DNA of 64,000 bases from Mesorhizobium sp. (GTDB taxonomy: Bacteria; Pseudomonadota; Alphaproteobacteria; Rhizobiales; Rhizobiaceae): contig SAQG01000001.1 of the NCBI GenBank assembly GCA_004020315.1, positions 582,034 to 646,033 on the forward strand, written 5' to 3'. Positions 41,466-50,130 of the stretch are shown one piece after another; the stretch's first letter is position 1; each line of letters opens with the position of its first letter. The notes under the pieces were generated by a model. The model was not told where the DNA came from and did no database searches. It saw only the letters and a list, made by a program, of their open reading frames with translations. The position numbers were made by a program, and so were the translations under genes.

Positions 41466-42296
41466 TCATCGACTAAGCCCGGTCATGAACGTTCTTACTC
41501 GGGCGGGGTCGACCTGGTTCCACCAGACGCCGTCATGCTTCAGCGCACTGGCGATGATGATCCCATCGACGATGCCAAGGATATCGTTGGCATTATCCGG
41601 CGTCACGCCGCTGCCGACCAGCGTCGGTAGGCCGGCGGCCTCTTTGATCATTCGGATGTAGCTCAGATCCGCAGCGTGCCCGGTGCGCTGACCGGTCGCA
41701 ATGATGGCGTCGGCGTCGAAGAAAACCAGATCCTTGACCAATTCCTCCACCGGGCGGTCGGCAACGATCGCGTGCGCGCCATGTTTGACATGAGCATCGG
41801 CGAAAACGCGGATGCCGTTGGCGCGCAGCTTGGCGCGATAGCGTGCTGCCCGACCCGACTCCCCCTCGACGAAACCCTCATTGGCGACATAGGCATTTGC
41901 CCATTGATTGACGCGGATGAAACCCGCGCCAGCGGCACTGGCGATCGCAAGGGCAGGGATCGCGGCGTTTGCGAGCACATTGATGCCGATCGGCTTGCCG
42001 AGTTCGCGGCGAATGCGGTCGGAAACGACCGCCATATAGGCCGCTGTCTCCGGTCCGATATCGTCAGGTTTGGCAAAGGGAATGTCGCCGTGGTTCTCGA
42101 CGATCACGCCGTCGCACCCGCCGTCGAGATAGGATCTCGCATCATCGAGCCCGCGCTGATAGATCGCCTCGACCGCCTCACCGTCATAGCGCGGCGCGCC
42201 AGGAAGCGGCGCAAGGTGAACGACGCCGATCACCACCTTGGTGCGGCCGAAAAGTTCTACGAGCGCGTCGCCGCCTGATTGACCGAGTTGGGTCAT
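41466..42296 (-). CDS. BtpA-family TIM-barrel protein
   Basis: A 276-residue protein with BtpA/SgcQ signatures: VVIGVVHLAPLPGAPRY, GCDGVIVENHGDIPF, GINVLANAAIPALAIASAAGAGFIRVNQWANAYV, ADAIIATGQRTG and LPTLVGSGVTPDNANDIL. The family has a phosphosugar-binding-like barrel and no settled enzymatic role; E. coli SgcQ lies in a sugar operon. It is the last gene of the minus-strand cluster and overlaps the PfkB kinase by 4 bases. An aldolase, isomerase or nucleosidase-like step on the phosphorylated sugar is a guess. Confidence 0.88.
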   Translation of the reverse strand: MTQLGQSGGDALVELFGRTKVVIGVVHLAPLPGAPRYDGEAVEAIYQRGLDDARSYLDGGCDGVIVENHGDIPFAKPDDIGPETAAYMAVVSDRIRRELGKPIGINVLANAAIPALAIASAAGAGFIRVNQWANAYVANEGFVEGESGRAARYRAKLRANGIRVFADAHVKHGAHAIVADRPVEELVKDLVFFDADAIIATGQRTGHAADLSYIRMIKEAAGLPTLVGSGVTPDNANDILGIVDGIIIASALKHDGVWWNQVDPARVRTFMTGLSR

Positions 42297-43201
42297 GAGA
42301 GCTCCGTTTGATCGATGAGTGCCGCCATTTCTGATGCGGAAGGACAGGATATCAGTGTGCCTGGGCGAGTCACCGCAATTGCCGCGGCCGCCAGCGCGAA
42401 CTTCAGCGCTGCGGTGACCGACATTCCCTTGGCAAGCCCGCCGGCCAGACAGCCGCAAAACACATCGCCGGCGCCGCTGGTGTCGAGCGCCTCGACATAG
42501 GGCGCCGGCAAACGACGCGATCCTTCCTGGTCCGGGCCGAGCACGAGACAGCCTTCCGCACCAAGTGTGATCACGACGGTCCCGGCGCCTTTGGCCGCGA
42601 GCGCGTCGGCCGCTTCTGCCATATCGCCCTGGCCGGTCAGCGCTTTCGCCTCGGATTGATTGACCACCAACATCTGCACCAGACTCAAGTCAGGCAGAGC
42701 CGCCGTATCGATAGGGCTGGCGTTCAGGACGGTGCGTGCGCCATTTTCCTGCGCTGCCCGTAGGCAGGCGTTTATCGCGTCACCTCGCAGGTTTCCTTGG
42801 CAAACAAGGATGTCGCCAAACGCGATCCGGATCGCAAGGGCGGTTTGCGCGATCGGATCGAACGCCTCGCTGCAGGCAACACCGCTGACGATGAAATTCT
42901 CGCCGCCAGCGTCAATGACGATGGTCGAGCGGTCGCTCGGCAGGTCGAATTCGCTCACCTCGAGATCAGACAACTCCCTGTCGAGGCGGCCTCTGATCCA
43001 TGCGCCTGCGTCGTCCTTACCGAGCGCCGTCCAAAACGTCACCGCAGCACCGGTGCGCGCGGCCGCAACCGCCTGGTTTGCTCCCTTGCCGCCGAGGCCG
43101 TCGGCGTAGGTGCTGGCGTTCAAGGTCTCGCCAGCGGCAGGGAAGCGGCCGACGCGAAACATCGTGTCGACGCAGGCATTGCCGACGACATGGACATGCA
43201 T
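42293..43201 (-). CDS. PfkB-family carbohydrate kinase
   Basis: A 302-residue ribokinase-like kinase. GGKGANQAVAAARTGA near the N-terminus and LDTSGAGDVFCGCLAGGLAKG (with the catalytic aspartate) near the C-terminus are the two PfkB signatures. The substrate is unknown; ribokinase-type sugars or sugar-lactone-derived acids are plausible. It lies in the cluster with an ABC importer, so it is the likely phosphorylating step after uptake. Three bases separate it from the next upstream gene. Confidence 0.93.
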   Translation of the reverse strand: MHVHVVGNACVDTMFRVGRFPAAGETLNASTYADGLGGKGANQAVAAARTGAAVTFWTALGKDDAGAWIRGRLDRELSDLEVSEFDLPSDRSTIVIDAGGENFIVSGVACSEAFDPIAQTALAIRIAFGDILVCQGNLRGDAINACLRAAQENGARTVLNASPIDTAALPDLSLVQMLVVNQSEAKALTGQGDMAEAADALAAKGAGTVVITLGAEGCLVLGPDQEGSRRLPAPYVEALDTSGAGDVFCGCLAGGLAKGMSVTAALKFALAAAAIAVTRPGTLISCPSASEMAALIDQTELS

Positions 43202-43204
43202 CGC

Positions 43205-43975
43205 TCAGCTCTCACCGGTCGCCCAGCTCAACATCTGTTCGAACAGGGTTTTGTAGCCTTTCCAGGCGATGAACTCCGGTGGCAGCCAATGCGGCCCGAC
43301 ATCGGATGTCCAGGCCACAGTGCGGCCCTTGCCGTACTGGCCGGTGACGAGCAGCGGCAGCGAACCGTAATCAGACGACACGGTTGCCAGAACTTCCGCC
43401 CCGTCTTTCAGCGTCACTTCGTTGAAGCCGAGCAGGATAGGCCAATCCGAACCGAGACCCTTCAGGATGGGATGGTCCGAGGAGCCTTTCAGGACAGGCG
43501 AAAACCCTTCGGGCACCTCGACGCGGTCGTCGAACGCGAGGCAGTTCACCGGCAGCACCTCCTCGACCGGGGTCTTGCGGTATCGCGCGCCGCCATTGAT
43601 GCCCTGGAAGCTATAGTAGCCGCCGAACATCAAAAGGCCGCCGCCGTCGCGCACATAATCGCGCAGCAGACGCAGGCGGTTCGGCGTCGGCCTCGAGTGG
43701 ACCCAGGTGTCGGGATGCAGAAGCAGCGTGTTGGCGCCGATGTCGGAAAGCACCACCGCATCATAGGCCGAAAGCGCCTCCATTGTTTGCGGAAAGCTGC
43801 GCTGTGCCTCATGCGCCGGCATGAAGGTCACGTCGAAGTCGGTCGCCTTCAGCGCCGTCAGCAATTCGTCCGCGCCGGTGTGGTAGGTGACCGTCGGAAA
43901 CTGGTCGAAGCCCTTGATATGGGTGGCGGTCGACACCCAGGATTCACCGGCAAGCAGGATCTTTTTCTTGGACAT
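43205..43975 (-). CDS. ThuA/glutamine-amidotransferase-like protein
   Basis: A 256-residue protein with a class I glutamine amidotransferase-like fold. Segments are KILLAGESWVSTATHIKGFDQF, DFDVTFMPAHEA, YDAVVLSDIGANTLLLHPDTW, LLRDYVRDGGGLLMFGGYYSFQG and GKGRTVAWTSDVGPHWLP. No cysteine sits where a class I amidotransferase nucleophile should be, so it is more likely ThuA-like than an amidotransferase. ThuA-type proteins occur in trehalose and sugar catabolic operons of rhizobia. The role is inferred from context. Confidence 0.75.
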   Translation of the reverse strand: MSKKKILLAGESWVSTATHIKGFDQFPTVTYHTGADELLTALKATDFDVTFMPAHEAQRSFPQTMEALSAYDAVVLSDIGANTLLLHPDTWVHSRPTPNRLRLLRDYVRDGGGLLMFGGYYSFQGINGGARYRKTPVEEVLPVNCLAFDDRVEVPEGFSPVLKGSSDHPILKGLGSDWPILLGFNEVTLKDGAEVLATVSSDYGSLPLLVTGQYGKGRTVAWTSDVGPHWLPPEFIAWKGYKTLFEQMLSWATGES

Positions 43976-44014
43976 TTGAACTCCGTCGTAAGTCTAGGCC
44001 GTAAGTTTGGCCGC

Positions 44015-45106
44015 TTAGTTCTGCCGCGCGAATACGGACTTCGGATTGGCGATCAGCATGCGGTCTATGGCTGGCTGCTCGACGCCATGCCGTTTCAGGC
44101 GCGGTATGAAATGCTTCAGGATGTAGCCGTAGCCGAAACCGCCGAAGCGGGTCAGCATGATCTTGAGGAACACATCCTGCGACAGCAGCAGGCGGTCGCC
44201 GAAGCCTGCGTCGATAAGTGCCGCGATTGCCCGCGCGTTCTCTTCGTCGGAGGGCGATTGGGCGTCCTGATCGGCATAATAATAGTCCATGCCGATCATA
44301 TCGTATTCGAGGAACGCGCAGCGCCGGGCGAGGCTTGTCTGATAGTCGAGATCGCTGTGGCTGGGGTTCATGTGGCACAGCACGGTGTGGCGAAGATCGG
44401 CGCCCTCCGCCTCGACGATATCGAGCACCTCGTGCGCCAACCGCTCCCAGCCAGGCAGATGGATCGACAGCGGCACGCCGGTGATGCGCGAGGCCCGCGC
44501 CGAAGCTCGCAGCGACTTTCGCTCCTCGGGGGTAAAATCCTTGCTGACGCCGACCTCGCCGATTAGCCCGGCCAGGATCGGTGGCTGCGTCTCGCCGCCG
44601 CCGACATCGTTGACGATGAACTCGGTCACTTCGTCGACATCCATGGTCTTCAGCCATTCGGGATGGGTGTGCTCCAGATAGAAGCCGGTGCCCATGACGA
44701 TCTTCAGGCCGGACATGCGGCTAATGCGGGCAAGCTTTTCCGGCTCGCGGCCGATGCCGATATTGGTCGCGTCGACGACAGTGTGGCCGCCAAGCGCGCG
44801 ATAGCGTTGCAGCTCAGACAGCGCCAGGTCACTGTCGTCGAGCGAAACATTGTCGCGGTTGACGTAAGGGTTCATGCGCAATTCGCCGATGATCTCGATG
44901 TTCACCGGCTGCTCGGCGAGCGCCATGTCGTCGGGATGACAGGGACATTTCCAGCTGCGCGCGCCGTCGAGCAAGATGTGCTCGTGCATCAGCGTAATGC
45001 CCATTTCTTCGACCGGAACGGGGCCGAGCACGGTCATAACATGGCCGGTTTCGATCCCGATCGCCAGCCGCAGCCTGGGAGCTGCGTCATTGAACAGATC
45101 ACTCAT
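44015..45106 (-). CDS. Phosphotriesterase-family metal-dependent hydrolase
   Basis: A 363-residue TIM-barrel amidohydrolase. Metal ligands visible are His41 and His43 (LMHEHILLDG), a bridging position occupied by Glu184 (LIGEVGVSKD) rather than the carbamylated lysine of true phosphotriesterase, histidines in SIHLPGWE and VLCHMNPSHSD, and the aspartate in LLLSQDVFLK. Relatives in sugar operons hydrolyse sugar lactones or their phosphates. Lactonase activity is therefore the best guess. It lies 4 bases after the permease gene. Confidence 0.88.
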   Translation of the reverse strand: MSDLFNDAAPRLRLAIGIETGHVMTVLGPVPVEEMGITLMHEHILLDGARSWKCPCHPDDMALAEQPVNIEIIGELRMNPYVNRDNVSLDDSDLALSELQRYRALGGHTVVDATNIGIGREPEKLARISRMSGLKIVMGTGFYLEHTHPEWLKTMDVDEVTEFIVNDVGGGETQPPILAGLIGEVGVSKDFTPEERKSLRASARASRITGVPLSIHLPGWERLAHEVLDIVEAEGADLRHTVLCHMNPSHSDLDYQTSLARRCAFLEYDMIGMDYYYADQDAQSPSDEENARAIAALIDAGFGDRLLLSQDVFLKIMLTRFGGFGYGYILKHFIPRLKRHGVEQPAIDRMLIANPKSVFARQN

Positions 45107-45110
45107 GGGC

Positions 45111-46115
45111 TCACCGGCTCCGCACGGCGCCGCGGAACAGGCGGAAGTTCAGCCAGATGGCGATCAGGATGATCGTTCCAGTCACGATCGGCGTCAGGAA
45201 AGGCGACAGATGCGCCAGGATCAGGCCGTTGCCGATGACGGCCACGGTAAGCGCGCCGAGCACCGTGCCGATGATCGTTCCGCGGCCGCCGAACAGGCTG
45301 GTGCCGCCAAGCACGACGGCGGCGATCACTTCGAGCTCAAAGCCTTGCCCGGCATTCGAGGATCCGGATCCGAGCCGGGCAGCAATGATGATACCTGCAA
45401 GTGCTGCCGCGGCGGCGGAAATCACGTAAACGAAAAGCGTTGTCAGCCGCGTGTTGACGCCGGCGCGCCTGACCGCTTCGGCGTTGGCGCCGATGCCGGT
45501 CACGTAGCGGCCGAACGGCGTCTCGTTGAAGGCGATATAGGCGATCGCCAGGATCGCCAACGCGATCAGCGCTGGTGCCGGCACGCCAAGCAACCAGGCG
45601 CGGCCCAGCACCGTGAAAGGGCTTCCCGGCTCGATTGGGATGGAGTAGCCGCCGGTGATCAGCAGCGCCACCCCACGGATCACCGAAAGCCCGGCAAGGG
45701 TGACGATGAAGGCCGGGATGCCCTCATAAGCGACGAAATAGCCTTGCACCGCGCCAAGCAAGGCGCCCAGCGCAAGCATGGCGAGGATGACCATGGGCCA
45801 TGGCACGCCCAGCTGCAGCAGTGTCGCCGACAATGTTGCCACCAGTGCCAGAACGGAGCCGACCGAAAGGTCGATGCCGCCCGTGGTGATGACGAAGGTC
45901 ATCGCCGCGGCGACAATCAGCAGCGGTGCAGACTGCCGCAAGATATTCAGCAGATTGGGTGACGTCAGAAAGGCGTCTGTCGCCACCGAGAAGATGATGC
46001 AAACGACCACAAAAAACAGCGCAATCGACAGGACGCTGCCATTGGCGAGCACCGCATCTCGCCATGTGCTTTCGCGGACCCTTCGAGCGGAGTGGGTCGA
46101 AGTCACGTCGCTCAT
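45111..46115 (-). CDS. Sugar ABC transporter permease (RbsC/FrcC type)
   Basis: A 334-residue permease of the BPD_transp_2 family with about eight to ten helices. Conserved segments are ITTGGIDLSVGSVLAL, YEGIPAFIVTLAGLSVIRG and EVIAAVVLGGTSLFGGRGTIIGTVLGAL. It forms the channel for the importer encoded by the next two genes upstream. The start MSDVTSTHSARR at 46115 overlaps the ATPase stop by 4 bases; the longer frame to 46265 lies inside that gene. Confidence 0.94.
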   Translation of the reverse strand: MSDVTSTHSARRVRESTWRDAVLANGSVLSIALFFVVVCIIFSVATDAFLTSPNLLNILRQSAPLLIVAAAMTFVITTGGIDLSVGSVLALVATLSATLLQLGVPWPMVILAMLALGALLGAVQGYFVAYEGIPAFIVTLAGLSVIRGVALLITGGYSIPIEPGSPFTVLGRAWLLGVPAPALIALAILAIAYIAFNETPFGRYVTGIGANAEAVRRAGVNTRLTTLFVYVISAAAAALAGIIIAARLGSGSSNAGQGFELEVIAAVVLGGTSLFGGRGTIIGTVLGALTVAVIGNGLILAHLSPFLTPIVTGTIILIAIWLNFRLFRGAVRSR

Positions 46116-46909
46116 GCTGGCGCTCCATCGCGATGGGCGTTGGTGGCCGAACGCGCGTTGAACTTGCGGCCCACGATCAGGTTGACGACATCCTCGATAT
46201 TGGTTTCGCCGATCAGCCGTTCGGCGACGTTGCGCCCTTCGTACATGACTTGAATGCGGTCGCACACGAGGAACAGATCCTGAAGGCGGTGGGTGATCAG
46301 AATGACGCTGACACCGCGGGCGCTCACGGTGCGGATCAGGTCCAGCACAGCCTCAACCTCGGCGACGGCAAGCGCTGCCGTCGGCTCATCCATAATCAAG
46401 ACGGACGGCTCGAAGGAAGCGGCGCGGCCGATCGCGATCGACTGTCGCTGTCCGCCGGACAGGTTTTCGACCTTGAGCCGCGTGTCGGCGATAACGATGC
46501 CGAGACGGTCGAGCATCTGGCGCGTTTGCTCGTGCATGCGCTTCTTGTCGAGAAAGGACATGCCGGCGATCCGGCGGCGCGGCTCGCGGCCGAGAAACAG
46601 ATTGCCCGCGACGTCGACCGTGTCGCAGAGCGACAGATCCTGATAGACCATTTCGACGCGGGCTGCACGCGCGTCCGCCGGCGAGTTGAAAGTCACCGGC
46701 ATCCCATCGATTTCGATCGTGCCGGCATCGGGAACCACCGCCCCCGACAACACCTTGCTCAACGTCGACTTTCCCGCGCCATTGTCGCCGACAAGCCCCA
46801 AAACCTCGCCCGGCCTCAGCACCAGCGACACGTCATCGAGCGTCTGAATGGCGTTGTAGCGCTTTGAGATGCCGCTCATCCGCACCCGATAGGTCTCGCT
46901 ACTGCTCAT
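46112..46909 (-). CDS. Sugar ABC transporter ATP-binding protein (single-domain, FrcA-like)
   Basis: A 265-residue ATPase. Walker A is GDNGAGKST, the signature is LSGGQRQSIAIGRA, Walker B is VLIMDEPTAAL, and the switch histidine is in LITHRLQD. It has one ATPase domain, not the two fused domains of RbsA, as in the rhizobial fructose importer FrcA. It works as a dimer with the permease. The start at 46909 (MSSSETYRVRMSGISKRY) is the natural one. Confidence 0.94.
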   Translation of the reverse strand: MSSSETYRVRMSGISKRYNAIQTLDDVSLVLRPGEVLGLVGDNGAGKSTLSKVLSGAVVPDAGTIEIDGMPVTFNSPADARAARVEMVYQDLSLCDTVDVAGNLFLGREPRRRIAGMSFLDKKRMHEQTRQMLDRLGIVIADTRLKVENLSGGQRQSIAIGRAASFEPSVLIMDEPTAALAVAEVEAVLDLIRTVSARGVSVILITHRLQDLFLVCDRIQVMYEGRNVAERLIGETNIEDVVNLIVGRKFNARSATNAHRDGAPA

Positions 46910-46983
46910 CTTGGATCCCCCGGGATTGCAAAGCGTCCGCGGCGTTGCCTCAAGCGGCGCCGCGGACCGGGTATCGACGCAGT

Positions 46984-47922
46984 TTACTGGAACATCGCGC
47001 GGTATTGGTCGACATTGTCCTTGGTCACGATCGTCACAGGAATATTGATGATCGGCTCGACCGTTTCGCCCTTCTTGAGCTTGACCAATGCTTCGACAGC
47101 GGCCTTGCCTTCGCCTGCCGGGTCCTGCTGGACGACTGCCACCACCCAACCATCGTCAATGCCCTGAATGACCTGCTTAGTCAGGTCCCAGCCGAACACC
47201 TTGACGTCGCCGGTGCGGCCTTGGCTGGTTACAGCCGAAACAGCGCCAAGCAGAGCCGGCTCGCCGGTCGCGTATAGCGTCGTCATGTCCGGATTGGCGG
47301 TCATCAAATTCTCCGAAGCGCTCATTGCGGTCTCCTGAACGTTCTGACCGTCGACCGTGTCAAGAAAGGTGATCGCCAAGCCGCTGTCAGTGACCGCCTT
47401 CTTGAAGCCGTCGAGCCGCTGGTTCTGGATGAACGAATTGAGCGCGCCGACAATACCGATCTTGGCAGTGCCGCCCATCTGCGACGTCACATAGTCGACG
47501 TAGAATTTGCCGATGTCCTCGCCGGCCTTGGCGTTGTCAACTCCGATGAACGAAACGTTGTCGCCGTCGGGTATCTGCGCATCGATGGCGATCACCGGGA
47601 TGCCGGCCGCCTTCGCGGCAGTGATTGCGGGCTTGACGCCGTTCACATCGATGGCGACCAAAATGATGCCGTCGACTTTTTGTGTGATGTAGTTCTCGAT
47701 CGCGTCATTTTGCGCGCTCGGCACGTTGTTGGCATTGAAGATGACCAGCTTGGCGCCGGCGGCGTCGGCCGCTTTCTGCGCGCCCTCATTGATCTGGTTG
47801 AAGAAGAGGGCCTGCTGGTTGATGTTGACGAGAGCGAATGTATCGGCGAACGCCGATCCCATTGCTGTCGAGCAGATGGCGATGACGGCAGCGCAACGGA
47901 AGAGAAGTTTTAATGGACGCAT
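46984..47922 (-). CDS. Periplasmic sugar-binding protein of ABC transporter
   Basis: A 312-residue RbsB-like protein with a signal peptide (LLFRCAAVIAICSTAMGSAFAD). The peripla_BP_4 pattern is ALVNINQQALFFNQINEGAQKAADAAGAKLVIFNANN...ITQKVDGIILVAIDVNGVKPAITAAKAAGIPVIAIDAQIP. It captures the substrate for the importer. The ligand is unknown but should be a ribose-, allose- or fructose-like sugar or polyol. It is the first gene after the promoter with a palindromic operator. Confidence 0.94.
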   Translation of the reverse strand: MRPLKLLFRCAAVIAICSTAMGSAFADTFALVNINQQALFFNQINEGAQKAADAAGAKLVIFNANNVPSAQNDAIENYITQKVDGIILVAIDVNGVKPAITAAKAAGIPVIAIDAQIPDGDNVSFIGVDNAKAGEDIGKFYVDYVTSQMGGTAKIGIVGALNSFIQNQRLDGFKKAVTDSGLAITFLDTVDGQNVQETAMSASENLMTANPDMTTLYATGEPALLGAVSAVTSQGRTGDVKVFGWDLTKQVIQGIDDGWVVAVVQQDPAGEGKAAVEALVKLKKGETVEPIINIPVTIVTKDNVDQYRAMFQ

Positions 47923-47988
47923 TTACGGTTCCCCTTGCTTGCGGGCCGAACTGTTCGGCTGGCCCATTGGTGCTACAGGCACGAGGCA

Positions 47989-48017
47989 AACATTCAAGAG
48001 ACTTGAATATTTGTCAA
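47989..48017 (-). promoter_or_regulatory. Promoter with palindromic operator ahead of the ABC/sugar cluster
   Basis: On the minus strand, TTGACA (48017-48012) is followed after a 17-base spacer by AATGTT (47994-47989), a strong -35 and a weak -10. The spacer contains most of a perfect 7-3-7 inverted repeat, ATTCAAG-AGA-CTTGAAT on the plus strand (47992-48008). The site lies between the XRE-cupin regulator stop and the binding-protein start. It is the best candidate target of that regulator, which would block RNA polymerase here. Confidence 0.6.
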
Positions 48018-48039
48018 CGAATTTGATCTTGAGCGCCCG

Positions 48040-48651
48040 TCAGAAGGTCGCTGGCGTGTTGACCCAGAAAATGCTGGCTCTCTCCTTGCCGATGTTGCGG
48101 TAGTGATGCGGCAGCTCCGACCTGAATACGAACGCATCGCCAGTGGCGAGATCATGGCTCTTGCCATCAACGATCAGTTTGATCCGGCCAGCGAGCACAT
48201 AGCCGACTTCCTCGCCGACATGCTGGATGGGACCTTCGCTCTCGCCGTCTGCCTCGATATGATGGATGTTGCACTGCAGCAGGTGACCGGGCGAATACGG
48301 AATAATGCGTTCAAGCGAGATACCCTCGCCGCGCCTCAGCGCGTCGAGCGAGATCAATGGCCGCGCGCCGGCGCGGAACACGATCGCCTCGTCGTCGTCG
48401 ACCTGTTCGAACATCCAGCCGATATTCGTCTCCAGAGCCTCGACCAGGCGGTGAAGCATAGGCAGGGATGGCGAAGCCTTGCCATTCTCGATCTTGGACA
48501 AAAGGCTCTCAGAGCAGTTGGCAGCTGCAGCCAGCGTCTTCAGCGTCATGCCGCGTGTCTGGCGGGCGAGGCGCAACCGCGTTCCAAGCCGCGCGGCATT
48601 TATGGTGGCGTCCATTTCGGACTCGGGCCGTTGCCGATCGATTTTGTTCAT
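48040..48651 (-). CDS. XRE-family regulator with C-terminal cupin domain
   Basis: About 203 residues. The helix-turn-helix is LGTRLRLARQTRGMTLKTLAAAANCSESLLSKIENGKASPSLPMLHRL. A cupin barrel follows: LLQCNIHHIEADGESEGPIQHVGEEVGYVLAGRIKLIVDGKSHDLATGDAFVFRSELPHHYRN. Such proteins are usually repressors or co-regulators that sense a metabolite with the cupin. It is the first gene of the sugar cluster. Starts at 48666, 48651 and 48615 are all possible; none has a clear ribosome-binding site. Confidence 0.9.
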   Translation of the reverse strand: MNKIDRQRPESEMDATINAARLGTRLRLARQTRGMTLKTLAAAANCSESLLSKIENGKASPSLPMLHRLVEALETNIGWMFEQVDDDEAIVFRAGARPLISLDALRRGEGISLERIIPYSPGHLLQCNIHHIEADGESEGPIQHVGEEVGYVLAGRIKLIVDGKSHDLATGDAFVFRSELPHHYRNIGKERASIFWVNTPATF

Positions 48652-48666
48652 CCGTTGGCCAACCAT

Positions 48667-49108
48667 TCAACAGTCATGGGACAACTGTCGCGCGAGCAAA
48701 AGACAGCGGCGACCGATTTGCAAGTGGTGATTTGTCATTTCGACGCTGCAGTGCCGCGACCAGTTTTTCAAAGCGCGGATAAAGCAACTCAGCGTCAAAC
48801 ACTCGCCAATAGGTGAGCGGACCGTGATGCAGGAGGCGCTGTTTCCGCCTGAATCGTCATGTGCCGGGCGCTCACCTGCTTCACTCCATCGATCGGTTCT
48901 TCGACCTGTCAGGCGTCGGTACGCATCTAAGACCGTTCTGCAGCGACATCGGCCGTCTCTCGATCGGACCCGGTGCTGACTGGAACAAAAAGCGTTCCTG
49001 CGTTGTTCTCCAACCGTCCTTATGTTCAACGGCTGGTACATGCGCCGGCGAGGGGCAATCTTCGCGGAAGGCGCTCGATAGACACGCGAAGGAGGGGTGG
49101 CGAGGCAG
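48667..49108. other. Intergenic region between sugar-cluster regulator and NAD-binding gene
   Basis: About 440 bases with no supported gene. Small frames on both strands show no family character. It holds the promoter for the divergent transcripts, which could not be placed by eye. Confidence 0.45.
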
Positions 49109-50041
49109 ATGGATGCTAACGATCCCAACACAGAACGGATCGTGACTGTGTTCGGGGGGACAGGCTTTCTCGGGCGCAGGATCGTGGAGCGACTCCTTGA
49201 AAGGGGTTTCACGGTCCGCGCCGCATCCCGCCACCCGGCTCGTATAGGCAAAGTTTTTTCCTCGACTGTAAGGATGCCCGAAGCTGTCGAGGCGGATATA
49301 TTGGATGACTCCTCGATCGGCTCGGCCATTGCCGGATCACAGGCGATCGTGAATGCTGTCAGTCTTTATGTCGAGCAGGGCGCCCAGACGTTTGACCGCG
49401 TGCACGTCAAAGCCGCAGCTGATCTTGCTGCCGCGTCGCGGGCTGGCGAGGTCGGCCAATTTGTCCAGATTTCGGGGATCGGCTCCGATCCCCAATCGGA
49501 TTCGAACTACGTTAGGGCACGGGGGCGCGGAGAACAGGCGGTGGCGAGCGCATTTCCCGGCACCATCATCGTGCGTCCCGCCGTCATGACAGGACCTGAC
49601 GATGTTTTCCTCACTACGATTGTGAGGCTGATACGTCTCCTGCCGGTTTATCCGCTGTTCGGCGATGGTGATACACGGCTTCAGCCGGTCTATGTGGCAG
49701 ACGTCGCAGAAGCAGTGAGCCAGCTGATCGACGGGCGAAACCACATAGCCTCATCCATATTCGAATTCGGTGGCCCGCGCATCTACACCTATAAGGAACT
49801 GCTGCGGGTGATCGCCCGACAGCTCAATACCAACGTTAGGCTGATGCCGGTGCCGTTTGCGGCGTGGGACACCTTGGCTGGCGTCGCCGAACTCCTTCCG
49901 GCCGCGCCCATAACCCGCAACCAGGTCGATCTTATGCGGCACGACAATGTGGCATCGATTGACGCGCCGGGCCTGAAGCAACTCGACATCGAGCCGCGGG
50001 GCATCGACGAGGTGATCCGCATGATCGAACGGGGAGCGTGA
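49109..50041 (+). CDS. NAD(P)-binding protein, NDUFA9/complex I-like SDR
   Basis: About 310 residues of the atypical SDR family. The dinucleotide site is VTVFGGTGFLGRRIVERLLERGFTVRAASRHP. YVRARGRGEQAVASAFPGTIIVRPAVMTGPDD and LQPVYVADVAEAVSQLI match the NDUFA9-like group. In mitochondria this protein is an accessory complex I subunit; in bacteria its role is uncertain. The ATG at 49109 is preferred to the GTG at 49097. A GAGG lies just before it. Confidence 0.88.
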   Translation: MDANDPNTERIVTVFGGTGFLGRRIVERLLERGFTVRAASRHPARIGKVFSSTVRMPEAVEADILDDSSIGSAIAGSQAIVNAVSLYVEQGAQTFDRVHVKAAADLAAASRAGEVGQFVQISGIGSDPQSDSNYVRARGRGEQAVASAFPGTIIVRPAVMTGPDDVFLTTIVRLIRLLPVYPLFGDGDTRLQPVYVADVAEAVSQLIDGRNHIASSIFEFGGPRIYTYKELLRVIARQLNTNVRLMPVPFAAWDTLAGVAELLPAAPITRNQVDLMRHDNVASIDAPGLKQLDIEPRGIDEVIRMIERGA

Positions 50042-50130
50042 GGCAGGGCCGGCGCTCGTCTCTCCTGCCGGGAACCTATCGCCATGCGACAGGTTGGTCG
50101 AGATTGCGCCAATGAAGAAGGAAAAGAACT

